Below, one piece after another: positions 29,514 through 38,766 of a stretch of DNA of 64,000 nucleotides. The notes under the pieces are model-generated. The model made no database searches. It was not told the DNA's origin and was given only the letters and a program-made list of their open reading frames with translations. Source of the stretch: Candidatus Nitrotoga arctica (GTDB lineage: Bacteria; Pseudomonadota; Gammaproteobacteria; Burkholderiales; Gallionellaceae); the NCBI RefSeq assembly GCF_918378365.1, contig NZ_OU912926.1:2232001-2296000 (forward strand). Reading direction: 5' to 3'. A program made the position numbers and the translations under genes. Positions within the stretch are counted from its first letter, which is position 1. The number at the start of each line of letters is the position of its first letter.

Positions 29514-29577
29514 CGTTCGTGCTGAGCTTGTCGAAGCATAAGAAGCCATTCACATTTCGACAAGCTCAATGCGAACG
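29514..29577. repeat. Inverted repeat of dispersed type after dnaJ
   Basis: CGTTCGTGCTGAGCTTGTCG continues to 29535 and is repeated inverted at 29556-29577 (TTCGACAAGCTCAATGCGAA) with few mismatches. The GAGCTTGTCGAA core occurs as an abundant intergenic repeat in many proteobacterial genomes. It lies between convergent dnaJ and uup and may act as a bidirectional transcription stop. Confidence 0.6.
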
Positions 29578-29660
29578 ACTTCTTTGATAAACGGTTACGG
29601 ATCAATAAGTTGATTAGTTTTCATCAGGATATTTTAAATAGGTGATATTGCCGATAAATT

Positions 29661-31565
29661 TTATCGGCTCTCTAACTCTTCCCAGCGCGCCATCAGTTGC
29701 AACAACTCGTCCTCGATAATAGCGGTGCGTTCCTGTAGCTGCTTGGCGTGGGCAGGATTATCACGGTAGAGATTGCCCGCGCCCAAAGTGGCAGCAAGCT
29801 CTTCCTGCTCTTGTTCCAGAGATGCAATTCGCTGCGGAATCTGCTCTAGCTCACGCGCTTCTTTAAAGCTCAACTTGGTAACAGGTTTGGATTGAACTTC
29901 AGTCTGCGACGATGGCTTCGCGGGTACAGCGGCTACATTTACGAGCGTTCGCTGCCCGGCCTGCTGCTTCTTTACGCGTACCCAATCTTCATAGCCACCG
30001 ACGTATTCCATCAATTTGCCATCGCCCTCAAAGGCGATAACCTGAGTCACCACGTTGTCGAGGAAAGCACGATCGTGACTGACCAGAAACAGCGTGCCAT
30101 CGTAATCGGCGAGCAGGTCTTCCAGCAGCTCCATAGTTTCAATATCGAGATCATTGGTTGGCTCGTCCAGCACCAACACATTAGCCGGACGGCTGAACAG
30201 GCGCGCCAGCAGCAAGCGGTTGCGCTCGCCGCCGGACAAACTCTTTACCGGTGAGCGAGCACGTTCCGGCGCGAATAAAAAATCGCCGAGATAGCTAATG
30301 ATGTGCTTGCGTACGCCACCAATTTCAATGAAATCAGCGCCCTGGCTGATGGTATCGGCCAGCGTAGCCTCTTCATTCAGTTGCGCACGCAATTGATCGA
30401 AATATGCCACTGCCAGCTTGGTGCCCAGATGCACCTTACCGCTATCCGGGGCTAATTCGCCCAAGATAATTTTGAGCAGCGTGCTCTTACCAGAACCATT
30501 GGGGCCTAACAGACCAATCTTGTCGCCGCGTTGAATGCGGCAAGTGAACTCTTTAATGACTTGCCTGTCACCGAATGATTTGCTGATGTGCGACAGTTCC
30601 GCCACCAGCTTACCGGATCGGTCGCCCGCCTCCAGACTCATTTCAACTTTGCCCACACGCTCACGCCGCGCACTGCGCTCACGCCGCAACTGCTCCAGCC
30701 GCCGCACGCGCCCTTCATTGCGCACGCCTCGTGCTTTAATGCCCTGACGTATCCATACTTCCTCCTGCGCCAGCACTTTATCGAACTTGGCATTGAGCAC
30801 CGTTTCGTCCTGCAACATAAGCTCCTTGAAGCGCAGGTAAGCCGCGAAATTACCGGGGAAACTAGCAAGATTACCGCGATCTAATTCGATTATACGAGTA
30901 GTGACATTATCCAAGAAACGTCGGTCGTGGGTCACGAACAATACGCTGCCGCGAAAGTTGTTAAGCAAGCCTTCCAACCATTCAATGGACGAGAAATCAA
31001 GATGGTTGGTGGGTTCATCCAGAATCAAAACATCCGGCTCAGCCACCAATGCCTGCGCCAGTGCCACGCGCTTGCGCACGCCACCAGAAAGATCACCCAC
31101 ACGACTGTCGGCATTCAGCTCCAGACGTTGGATGGCAGTCTCAATGCGCGCCTGCACCGCCCACCCATTTTGCGCTTCAAGCTTTGTTTGCAGCGGTTGC
31201 ATTGCCTCCAGCAAACTTTCGTAATCGGCATCCGGTTCGGCAAGTTGATGCGACAAATGATGGTAATCGGTAATAATTTGTTGTAGCTCACCCAGCCCGC
31301 GCGCAACTTCGTCAAACACAGTCGCTTCAACGTTTAATTCTGGTTCCTGGCTCACATAACAGATACGCACACCGGGTGCGCGCCATACCAGGCCATCGTC
31401 TAACACAGCCTGTCCGGCCAGCACTTTTAACATACTGGACTTACCGCCGCCGTTGCGCCCGATCATGCCGGCGCGCTCACCTTCGTCCAGTTGGAAATTT
31501 ACATGATCAAGCAATGGTACATGGCCGTAAGCAAGCGCGGCCTTATCAAGAGTAATGTATGGCAT
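29661..31565 (-). CDS. uup: ABC-F family ATPase, Uup-type
   Basis: This 634-residue soluble protein has two ABC ATPase domains and no membrane segments. Domain 1 has Walker A GRNGGGKSS near 36 and signature LSGGVRKR; domain 2 has GPNGSGKST and LSGGERNR. The linker between them is arginine-rich and helical (VRRLEQLRRERSARRER), and a C-terminal coiled coil (after about 560) is typical of Uup. ABC-F proteins act on ribosomes or, for Uup, also on branched DNA. It is transcribed convergently with dnaJ. Confidence 0.88.
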   Translation of the reverse strand: MPYITLDKAALAYGHVPLLDHVNFQLDEGERAGMIGRNGGGKSSMLKVLAGQAVLDDGLVWRAPGVRICYVSQEPELNVEATVFDEVARGLGELQQIITDYHHLSHQLAEPDADYESLLEAMQPLQTKLEAQNGWAVQARIETAIQRLELNADSRVGDLSGGVRKRVALAQALVAEPDVLILDEPTNHLDFSSIEWLEGLLNNFRGSVLFVTHDRRFLDNVTTRIIELDRGNLASFPGNFAAYLRFKELMLQDETVLNAKFDKVLAQEEVWIRQGIKARGVRNEGRVRRLEQLRRERSARRERVGKVEMSLEAGDRSGKLVAELSHISKSFGDRQVIKEFTCRIQRGDKIGLLGPNGSGKSTLLKIILGELAPDSGKVHLGTKLAVAYFDQLRAQLNEEATLADTISQGADFIEIGGVRKHIISYLGDFLFAPERARSPVKSLSGGERNRLLLARLFSRPANVLVLDEPTNDLDIETMELLEDLLADYDGTLFLVSHDRAFLDNVVTQVIAFEGDGKLMEYVGGYEDWVRVKKQQAGQRTLVNVAAVPAKPSSQTEVQSKPVTKLSFKEARELEQIPQRIASLEQEQEELAATLGAGNLYRDNPAHAKQLQERTAIIEDELLQLMARWEELESR

Positions 31566-31734
31566 CAGGTATTATATTTTTGATTAGCGAAGAAGGATTA
31601 ATAGATAAACGAAGAACGCACCGGCCATAGCGCAATAGAAAAAAACATGAGCGCCACAACGAGGTTCGGCAACCGCGATAAAATTATGACAGAAACGAAT
31701 AACGTCGCAGCCAGAATGTTGCTGACAGGATTTC

Positions 31735-32280
31735 TCATCCCTTTCCAGCAGCCAATAATTTATTTAAATCCTCAATAATTTCTTTCGAATGACGCGACGT
31801 TTCTACCTTGTCATACACCTTGCTAATTTTACCTTGCGGGTCAATCAAAAAAGTATATCGACGCGCCACCTTGAATATCCCAAGATTCCGTAGCACGGCA
31901 TAACGCGTAGTCACCTCGGCGTTCTTGTCCGCCAGCAACGGAAAGGGAAGAGAGTATTTCTTGGCAAAATCGGCATGACTCTTGCTGTCGTCCACGCTGA
32001 TGCCTACCACCTGAGCACCGAGTCTAGTTAATTGATTCAGATCGTCACGAAAGTTGCATGCCTGCTCAGTGCAGCCTGGCGTATCATCCTTTGGGTAAAA
32101 ATACAGCACTAACCACTTGCCGTGAAAATCCGCCAAGGTATAAATCTTTCCATTCTGGTCGGGTAGATTGAAATTTGGTGCGGATTCTCCAATTTTCGGC
32201 AATTCGCCCGCACGTGCCAACTGGCTTGCTATCAGCAATGCTAATATGCTCAATATACCAAATATTATCAATATCTTAAT
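31735..32280 (-). CDS. bcp: Peroxiredoxin (Bcp/PrxQ type), exported or membrane-anchored, possible AUU start
   Basis: Bcp reduces peroxides with thioredoxin. From 32280 the product has 181 residues: a hydrophobic N-terminal segment (residues 3-19, then SQLARAGELPK) and the peroxiredoxin domain. The domain has peroxidatic Cys70 in DDTPGCT and resolving Cys75 (CxxxxC, the PrxQ pattern). The start is unusual: GAGGAG sits six bases ahead of an ATT codon at 32280-32278, and no ATG, GTG or TTG is properly spaced. The alternative in-frame ATG at 32340 gives 201 residues but lacks a ribosome site and would put polar residues before the signal. The hydrophobic N-terminus suggests a periplasmic location, unlike the cytoplasmic E. 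coli Bcp. Confidence 0.8.
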   Translation of the reverse strand: MKILIIFGILSILALLIASQLARAGELPKIGESAPNFNLPDQNGKIYTLADFHGKWLVLYFYPKDDTPGCTEQACNFRDDLNQLTRLGAQVVGISVDDSKSHADFAKKYSLPFPLLADKNAEVTTRYAVLRNLGIFKVARRYTFLIDPQGKISKVYDKVETSRHSKEIIEDLNKLLAAGKG

Positions 32281-32677
32281 GTTATTCTCCTCGTGTTTAT
32301 TTTCAGGCAAAACTCCGAAGCCACAGCAATTACCCACCATAGAGTCGGTATCTAGCCCAACACCGTAATGATACCAGCCGAACGCTATATCGCGCTTGTA
32401 CTCAATACAACAGAAGCCAACGTTTAAATATGTTGTAGGGGACAAATAAACTGTGCGGATTTGTAGCACATGATTTGTCCGAGTGAAATTGCTACAGAAA
32501 ATTCGAAAAATGAGCTTTCTGTACCCAGATTGAGTTCTCAAAATATGGAGGCCCAAAGTGCATGGGCACTTCCTTGACGGGATTTTAACCCGCTAACTAA
32601 CTTCTTTTACTGCAAACGTCTGGCCCTATTTATTCTTATTTGTTTTCGAAAGAAGGGCATATCTCAATCCCGGCAAG
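32281..32677. other. Intergenic region upstream of the peroxiredoxin gene
   Basis: Nearly 400 bases without a convincing gene. The peroxiredoxin frame stays open upstream to 32556 but shows no family similarity there. Two small hairpins are visible: GCCC/GGGC around 32551-32567 and CGGG/CCCG around 32577-32592. Confidence 0.5.
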
Positions 32678-33568
32678 CTAGGCTTCGGGAAGTTCAGTTA
32701 TCGAAACCTTCTGCCCGCCAGTATCATCCATAGTCGCGACGAGCAAGACAAGCCGACCGTGGGCAATTGTCTTTCCCCAGCTGACGTGAACACCTCCAAG
32801 CTTGGCACGGTGCATGGCGAAGGGAGCAATCTTGAATTCGCATTGGCCAATAATGCGGAACGACGAAATTGGCCGAAGAACAAGGGGATCAAGCTTCTTC
32901 ATGAAGAGTGGCCTCTTCAAAGCATCGTGCGGCGGCTCGCAACGAAATTCGAACCACGTGTGCTCCTCTTGTCCTTCAGCGAGGAGATAGTCACGGGCGG
33001 AGTTCGAATTTGCGACTGCTTGAACGTATTCGGTTGCTTGGCAGAGCTCGCTACCATCTTCAATATAAAGGAGGTTGTCCTGCAGGAGTACGACCGTCTC
33101 TTCGGGAAGACTGTCGGTCGCCAATACGGTGGCGGTGACCTTTGTCGGAGTAATTGAGACTGTCTTCGTCCAAAGCGTTCCATTGGCACCAATTAGTGAA
33201 GGAAAATCGATACTATCAACGTCTTCAAGGGAGAATGTCTCAATACCATATGCCTCTGCGACACGGCGAGCTTCCGGAGTGAATCCGGACTTGGAAGCAA
33301 GAATCAGTGCGTTTGTAGGGAGCCGCTCATGTTTCGTACACAATGCATCGACCCACTGTACATCGGCTGGCCGTTTGTGGTCACGGCACTCAACGCAAAC
33401 CATCACGGCCTGGCCGCCAACTCGCCCTTCGATGCAGACGTCAACTTCGCGTCGCTTCTGAGTAACGCGGTCTCGAAGCATCTTCGATTCGGTAACCATC
33501 GCCCCAGCCGCAAGATTTGTCCGTACGAGGTATACGAGCTTCTGGAATTCGTTTGTTCGCTTTGGCAT
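32678..33568 (-). CDS. Solitary PD-(D/E)XK-like nuclease protein (Mrr-like)
   Basis: The 296-residue product (from the ATG at 33568; a GTG at 33601 is the alternative, neither with a good ribosome site) has an N-terminal restriction-endonuclease-like core. REVDVCIEG supplies the Asp and VMVCVECRDHKRP the Glu and Lys/Arg of a PD-(D/E)XK site, followed by VQWVDALCTKHE and a Rossmann-like strand ALILASKSGFTPEARRVAEAYGI. This order matches Mrr_cat-type domains in which a protein handles DNA ends or modified DNA. The C-terminal 150 residues are unrecognised. There is no methylase beside it. It may be a stand-alone defence or repair nuclease. Confidence 0.6.
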   Translation of the reverse strand: MPKRTNEFQKLVYLVRTNLAAGAMVTESKMLRDRVTQKRREVDVCIEGRVGGQAVMVCVECRDHKRPADVQWVDALCTKHERLPTNALILASKSGFTPEARRVAEAYGIETFSLEDVDSIDFPSLIGANGTLWTKTVSITPTKVTATVLATDSLPEETVVLLQDNLLYIEDGSELCQATEYVQAVANSNSARDYLLAEGQEEHTWFEFRCEPPHDALKRPLFMKKLDPLVLRPISSFRIIGQCEFKIAPFAMHRAKLGGVHVSWGKTIAHGRLVLLVATMDDTGGQKVSITELPEA

Positions 33569-33585
33569 GAGAGATATTTTTAAAA

Positions 33586-34295
33586 TTAAAGGGGCAAACA
33601 CTGATCATTCATAGCGCTTAGCATCATAATCCCAATTCCTCTTGTCCTACGTCGTGCGCTGGAGCCAATGCATTTACCACTCCCAATGGCAATGGCAATG
33701 GCAACAATTGTCCTCCACATGCCATTGCCGCAATCAGTTCACCAGAATGCCCAGCAGTTATCAGGCCGCGAGTTCCATGCCCCGGCAATAATTCACCCAC
33801 TAACGGCATGGCCCCGGGAACCGAAGCTCTCACTGATGCGCGACCGTTCAGTTGCTCAACATTTAATGAATCAATATTCATCGATTTGGCTAGTGCGGGA
33901 GATATGCCTACCAGCATGGACAAATTCTCTGCATGATCGGATGCCCGCACATCCACTGCCTCATCGTTAAAACCATGCATCGCTCCCAGCACGTGCAGCT
34001 CTCCGGCGGATGGAGCAAGATATCCATTGGCAGATACAATCGTCCGCAAATTTTCGCTATGCGGTAGCAGGCAGCAAAGTGATCTGCCCACGCACCGGCG
34101 TCAGAGGAACGTGTGACAACGGCGCAAACGATTTCACTTGATAACCCGTACAAACCCCACCACTACTTGGGCCTCATCAGACCATGGTTGTTGGCGCTCG
34201 TCTTTCCCCTCTACCCGCCAGCCGGACTCTATCGCTGTCAAGGATTCTGCGTGACAACCGTTACACTGCACGATGGCTGGACTCTGCCAATGCTG
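33586..34295. repeat. Diverged direct repeat of the mnmC 3' region (copy 1)
   Basis: This segment repeats 35221-36020 in the same orientation, about nine bases in ten identical by eye. The match begins at AAAATTAAAGG in the non-coding DNA beyond the mnmC stop and ends inside the FAD domain. The two copies flank the acyltransferase gene. Confidence 0.8.
33624..34295 (-). pseudogene. mnmC: Truncated, frameshifted copy of mnmC C-terminal domain
   Basis: The first 155 codons of remaining frame match the end of the intact MnmC: SENLRTIVSANGY, HVLGAMHGFNDEA, LNGRASVRASVPGAMPLVGE and GTRGLITAG. Relative to the intact copy it lacks six residues (LYTSLG) and has a 2-base loss near 34071 that breaks the frame. 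Everything upstream of about 34295, including the methyltransferase domain and the FAD-binding glycines, is absent. It cannot make a working enzyme. Confidence 0.85.
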
Positions 34296-34329
34296 GGAAT
34301 AAGCGACAAAGTTGTCGTGCCCGCAATAA

Positions 34330-35139
34330 TCACACCAACACAGATGATTTTTTTTTGAAGCTGATGCTTTTTTCCATGCGCTGTGCCACGAATAAGCGAA
34401 ATTCCTCCATCACCATGACCAATTCTTCTGCCGATGCAGGGATAGGATGCGACGCTTCGACAAATTCGATCTCAATAATTCCGTCATATGCCAATGCTGC
34501 TCCTAAAAAGAGCAGAGGGATGGTTGCTTTGTACGCATATTCAAAAATATTAGGGGATAAGAACAAAAAGTCATTTTGAAAATTGTCATCTGTTGCATGG
34601 TCGCAATAAACCAGAACAATTTCATCTTTGGCTAGTGCTTTGCGGACTTTGATGAAGGATTTTGCATCAGATTTAATCAGGCGTAGGGGCTCAGTGCAGC
34701 CCCAATTCCAACCATAGGCTTTTTTTCTGGAACCGCCATTAGAGATACTCGTAATTGGTATTCCGTGTTTTTCTAGAAAACCAAATACAGCCATGGTTAG
34801 ACCAAAATGAGCGCTACATAGTATGAATCCACCGTATTTGCGGTGATATTCCAAGAGCGTCCGTTCGTTAGGGCTACGGAGGGGGATTTCGATATAAGCG
34901 TAGCGAGTTATGGCAGAAAGAATAAATTTTAAGAGCGCTGTTTTACTGAGGAGTGATTTTTGGGGTCGACGAAAAACCCAGCGATCAACAAAGACGGCAA
35001 AAGGGAAAAGCCATTTGACCCAAAGGAGTGCCGCCCAATAGCGCTGTTGAGGATTGCGCAGCTTGGCAATAATAAACCCTGAAACTGCGATGAAGAATTC
35101 AATGAGTTGCTTGAATAGTTTCTTTATTGTTTCCCGCAT
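34330..35139 (-). CDS. LpxL/HtrB-like acyltransferase family protein lacking the usual acidic residue
   Basis: The 269-residue protein resembles the lysophospholipid/lipid A acyltransferase superfamily: an N-terminal hydrophobic anchor (about 10-30), GGFILCSAHFG, then GGSRKKAYGWNWG and VLVYCDHAT further on. In active LpxL-type enzymes the His is followed four residues later by Glu or Asp; here the sequence is HFGLTM, so that residue is Met. The protein may be inactive, altered, or from a related clade. The gene is AT-rich compared with mnmC, lies between the two mnmC repeats, and was probably acquired. The start is uncertain (TTG at 35169 is the alternative). Confidence 0.55.
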   Translation of the reverse strand: MRETIKKLFKQLIEFFIAVSGFIIAKLRNPQQRYWAALLWVKWLFPFAVFVDRWVFRRPQKSLLSKTALLKFILSAITRYAYIEIPLRSPNERTLLEYHRKYGGFILCSAHFGLTMAVFGFLEKHGIPITSISNGGSRKKAYGWNWGCTEPLRLIKSDAKSFIKVRKALAKDEIVLVYCDHATDDNFQNDFLFLSPNIFEYAYKATIPLLFLGAALAYDGIIEIEFVEASHPIPASAEELVMVMEEFRLFVAQRMEKSISFKKKSSVLV

Positions 35140-35220
35140 TTGTATGGGACTTGTGTTTGGGTTAAACAAAAATGTTTGAGCATGAAGGCCCTTGCTTCAA
35201 TCATAAGCCTAAAGTCATAA

Positions 35221-36020
35221 AATTAAAGGCCAAGCATGAATTATTCATAGCGCTTGTCATCCTAACCCCAATTCCCCTTGCCCTACTTCGTGCGCTAACC
35301 ATGATTTTGATCTTTGCATAGAAGCGTGAATTCATCAATCGCTCGCCTACCCTACAAACCTCGGCACAGGAACCAATGCATTTACTACCGCCAATGGCAG
35401 TGGCGACAAATGTCCACATGCAATCGCCGCAATCAATTCACCGGAAAGCCCGGCAGTTATCAGACCGCGCGTGCCATGACCCAGACTGGTATACAAGCCC
35501 GGCAATAATTCGCCCACCAACGGCATGGCTCCGGGAACGGAAGCTCTCACTGATGCACGTCCATTTAGTTGCTCAACATCTAATGAACCAATATTCATCG
35601 ACTTGGCTAGTGCCGGGGATATGTCCGCCAGCGTGGACAAATTCTCTAAATGATCGGATGCCCGCAAATCCGCTGCCTCGTCATTGAAATCATGCGTCGC
35701 TCCCAGCACGTGCAGCTCTCCGTCTGATGGAGCGATATAGCCATTGGCAGATACAATCGTTCGCAGATTTTCGCTATGCGATGTAGCAGGCAGCAACGTG
35801 ATTTGCCCTCGCACCGGCGTTAGAGGTAAATGTGACAACGGCGCAAATGATTTCACCTGATAACCGGTACAAACCACCACTATCTGAGCCTCATAAGACC
35901 ATATCTGTTGGCGCTCGTCTTTTCCCTCTACCCGCCAGCCGGACTCTACCGCTGTCAAGGATTCCGCGCGATAGCCGGTACGCTGCACGATGGCTGGGTT
36001 CGCTGCCAATGCTGCGCACA
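35221..36020. repeat. Diverged direct repeat of the mnmC 3' region (copy 2, within intact mnmC)
   Basis: Parent-like copy of the repeat at 33586-34295, covering the 3' flank and the last third of mnmC. This copy keeps the open frame. Confidence 0.8.
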
Positions 36021-37173
36021 TCTGTGGCGGAACCAGCCAGCCACCGGCGGGAAACCACAGACCGCCATGTGCCAACTCGATACCAGCTAGCTTAGATGCT
36101 TCAGCCGCGTCCACGCGACGTAATACATGCGATGGCCAATCAAGTGCCGCCAGCCGGTCGATCCGTTTCGCTTCTTGTGCAGAAAATGCTAGCTGCAGTT
36201 CTCCGCATTCCGCACGAGCGATCCCGTTAATGGGAAGCTTTTCATCCAGCAAGGCGAGCGCATGCCCATAGGAGGCCAACAAAAATCGTTGCAACGGGTT
36301 CATGCCTGCGCTTAACCGGATATGCAATATTCCGCGCGAATTGCCCGATGCCGCCGCAGCCAATACCGGTGCACTTTCGATCAGGGTAACGGAGACTCCG
36401 CGCATCGCCAATGCTGAAGCAACCGCACAGCCGGCCACACCTCCGCCGATCACGATGGCTTTTGTTACAGTAGCCCGCACTGGTGGCGAACCGGGAAGGT
36501 GACCTTGCAGCATTTCACGTTTGCGTCCGAAGCCTGGAGATTTTCGGACCTGAAATCCCGCTTGTTCCAAACCACGCCGTACCCAGCCGGCACAAGTATA
36601 GGTGGCAAATGAGGCACCTGGCTGAGAAATTCTCACGATGCTCTCGAATACCTGCTGCGTCCACATTTCGGGATTACGTGCCGGTGAAAAACCATCCAGA
36701 AACCATGCATCAATGCCACCGCAGCTTTCCGTTAGCGCATCGACTACGTCACCTATCACCAGCGTAAGACGTATCTTTCCACCGGCAAAACACCACCGAT
36801 TCCAGCCGGGCACGCGGCGGCGCCAACGGGCAAGGAGTTCATTCGCATACTGCCGCAACATGGGCCACAGTGCCAAAACATCGGCCAGCTCTTTCTCATC
36901 AAGCGGATATTTTTCGACGCTAAAAAAATCCAGGCTACTATTGGATGGAGCGACCTCATCGAACAATTGCCAAGCACAAAAAAAATTCAACCCAGTGCCG
37001 AATCCTGTCTCGCCAATGGCAAAACACTCCCCGCTTGATAAAGATGCAAAACGTTCAGCCAGCCGATTGCCTTGTAGAAAAACGTGGCGTTTTTCTTCCA
37101 GTCCGGAATCATCTGAAAAATAGACATCGCTGAAACGGCGGGAAAAAGGCTGTCCGCCCTCCCAGTTAAGCAT
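35347..37173 (-). CDS. mnmC: Bifunctional tRNA mnm5s2U biosynthesis protein MnmC
   Basis: MnmC finishes the 5-methylaminomethyl-2-thiouridine modification at tRNA wobble position 34: the FAD domain removes carboxymethyl from cmnm5s2U and the methyltransferase domain methylates nm5s2U. The 608-residue protein has the N-terminal DUF752 methyltransferase (WEGGQPFSRRFSDVYFS, GETGFGTGLNFFCAW, WFLDGFSPARNP) and a C-terminal oxidoreductase whose FAD glycines are near 237 (VIGGGVAGCAVASAL). I use the ATG at 37173; a TTG six codons upstream is equally possible. Its 3' third is duplicated downstream as a pseudogene. Confidence 0.93.
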   Translation of the reverse strand: MLNWEGGQPFSRRFSDVYFSDDSGLEEKRHVFLQGNRLAERFASLSSGECFAIGETGFGTGLNFFCAWQLFDEVAPSNSSLDFFSVEKYPLDEKELADVLALWPMLRQYANELLARWRRRVPGWNRWCFAGGKIRLTLVIGDVVDALTESCGGIDAWFLDGFSPARNPEMWTQQVFESIVRISQPGASFATYTCAGWVRRGLEQAGFQVRKSPGFGRKREMLQGHLPGSPPVRATVTKAIVIGGGVAGCAVASALAMRGVSVTLIESAPVLAAAASGNSRGILHIRLSAGMNPLQRFLLASYGHALALLDEKLPINGIARAECGELQLAFSAQEAKRIDRLAALDWPSHVLRRVDAAEASKLAGIELAHGGLWFPAGGWLVPPQMCAALAANPAIVQRTGYRAESLTAVESGWRVEGKDERQQIWSYEAQIVVVCTGYQVKSFAPLSHLPLTPVRGQITLLPATSHSENLRTIVSANGYIAPSDGELHVLGATHDFNDEAADLRASDHLENLSTLADISPALAKSMNIGSLDVEQLNGRASVRASVPGAMPLVGELLPGLYTSLGHGTRGLITAGLSGELIAAIACGHLSPLPLAVVNALVPVPRFVG

Positions 37174-37408
37174 GGCAGAAGAATTCAACAATTGCTCGAA
37201 CTGGTTACAGGCAGCTTTAACGGCTCAACAAAAGTGGGGGTCATCTTGATGCTTGAGGAAATAAGGTAGTTGTCATGTACATGAAGATGTGTGCAAATGT
37301 TTGTTAAGGAAGTTTGCGGTATGAGATGAAGGTCATCTCTGAATATTCTGATCCATTAACTAAATTTCCAGCCTTCATAAAAAAGACAACTGCCTTGTTA
37401 AATAGAAT

Positions 37409-37699
37409 TTATTTCTCTGGTGGACACTCACGTATGCTAAGTAAATTAACTGGCTGCTCCCCATCGTGATCAGTTTTTAAATACTTTTGTCCAAGTGAAC
37501 TAATAGCGACAACTACCCAAAATGGATACCCCCCTACATGAGCATAAAATCGCCATTTACCAACTGCAATACCCTCAATTGCCTCCTCCACGGATATTTT
37601 CCAGCGAACTCCTTCAGCATCCACCCCACCTATAAATTGAATGCGCTCATGTGCAAGTTGACTGTTATTCTTTTTAATACAGGTAACTCGTAAGTCCAT
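37409..37699 (-). CDS. DUF3892 family small protein
   Basis: A 96-residue protein whose start at 37699 is fixed by AAGGAG seven bases ahead. The pattern LRVTCIKKNN, HERIQFIGGVDAEGVRW, EEAIEGIAVGKWRFYAHVGG and KYLKTDHDGEQPVNLLSIREC matches the DUF3892 family, which has no known function. It stands alone between mnmC and tyrA. Confidence 0.8.
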   Translation of the reverse strand: MDLRVTCIKKNNSQLAHERIQFIGGVDAEGVRWKISVEEAIEGIAVGKWRFYAHVGGYPFWVVVAISSLGQKYLKTDHDGEQPVNLLSIRECPPEK

Positions 37700-37857
37700 G
37701 CTTTTCTCCTTATAACCATCTTTTGAAACGGCATGAAAAATCACTCATACAGAAATTATTGTTCAATTCACACAACAGACTATTATTTACAATTTACAAA
37801 TTATTTCAAGTTGCCACTCGCATTACGATAGGGACTTTCTCAATAAATTTGGACGAT

Positions 37858-38742
37858 TTATTGCGAAGTCCAATTGCTGCGCACCGAACGGGCAATGCTG
37901 AATATTTCTTCCAGCTTGTTGCCATCGGCTTCGGCAAGCGCATTACGCAAAGTTTCTAGTTCACTCATGTAGCGGCCCATCTCTATCAACAACGCATCGC
38001 GGTTGGCCAAGCTGATATCACGCCACATTTCCGGCGAGCTTGCTGCAATGCGCGTGAAATCTCGGAAGCCACTAGCAGCAAAAGAAAGTAACAAATCGCG
38101 GTTTTCGCGCTGTGCCAAGTCGTGTACCAATGCAAATGAGAGCAGGTGCGGCAGATGACTGACAGCGGCAAACACTTCGTCATGCTGTTTCGGCGTTAAT
38201 TCGCTCACCAGCGCGCCACACAATTCCCAGGCTAATCTTACACGCGCCACAGTATCAGTGGAGTTTTCCGGCAGCGGAGTCAATATTACTTTTTTATTTT
38301 GATACAGATCAGCACGCGCCGAGGTAGCACCACTTTGCTCGCTACCTGCAATAGGGTGTGCCGGTATAAAGCGGGAAATATGCGCGGCCAAATGTTTATA
38401 AGCATCATTAACAACATCGCACTTGGTGCTGCCGCCATCAGTAATAAGTGTATGAGCACCCAGATGCGGCGCGATGCGAGCCATGATCTCGGCCATTTGA
38501 CCCACGGGCGTTGCCAGCAATACCAGATCGGCGTCGCCCAGCTCTGCCGCAAGATCAGAACCGCTGCGGTTGATAATACCGAGTTGTTGCGCTTGTACCA
38601 GCGTCTGCGCGCTGCGCCCGAAACCGACCACTTCATCCACCGCATTCATCCGCCGCAAAGCAAGCGCAAACGAGCCGCCGATCAGACCGACGCCGAAAAT
38701 AACAACCTTGCGAAACAATGGTTTTGTCACGACTTTCCCCAC
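37858..38742 (-). CDS. tyrA: Prephenate dehydrogenase
   Basis: TyrA oxidises prephenate (or arogenate) with NAD(P) toward tyrosine. The 294-residue protein has the dinucleotide motif GVGLIGGS at 17-24 and the HPIAGSEQSG segment that holds the catalytic His. It has no ACT or chorismate mutase domain. The start is GTG at 38742 with purine-rich GGGAGAGG very close; a second GTG four codons in is possible. It is the last gene of the gyrA-to-tyrA operon, 24 bases after aroF. Confidence 0.92.
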   Translation of the reverse strand: MGKVVTKPLFRKVVIFGVGLIGGSFALALRRMNAVDEVVGFGRSAQTLVQAQQLGIINRSGSDLAAELGDADLVLLATPVGQMAEIMARIAPHLGAHTLITDGGSTKCDVVNDAYKHLAAHISRFIPAHPIAGSEQSGATSARADLYQNKKVILTPLPENSTDTVARVRLAWELCGALVSELTPKQHDEVFAAVSHLPHLLSFALVHDLAQRENRDLLLSFAASGFRDFTRIAASSPEMWRDISLANRDALLIEMGRYMSELETLRNALAEADGNKLEEIFSIARSVRSNWTSQ

Positions 38743-38766
38743 CTCTCCCGCTAGCGTGAGATAGGA

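Noticed and set aside
32281..32556. Open frame upstream of the peroxiredoxin domain as a longer N-terminus
   Set aside because: No family similarity and no ribosome site; the strong site lies at 32287-32292.
37723..37959. Plus-strand frame overlapping the tyrA 3' end
   Set aside because: Antisense to tyrA and AT-rich intergenic DNA, without coding character.
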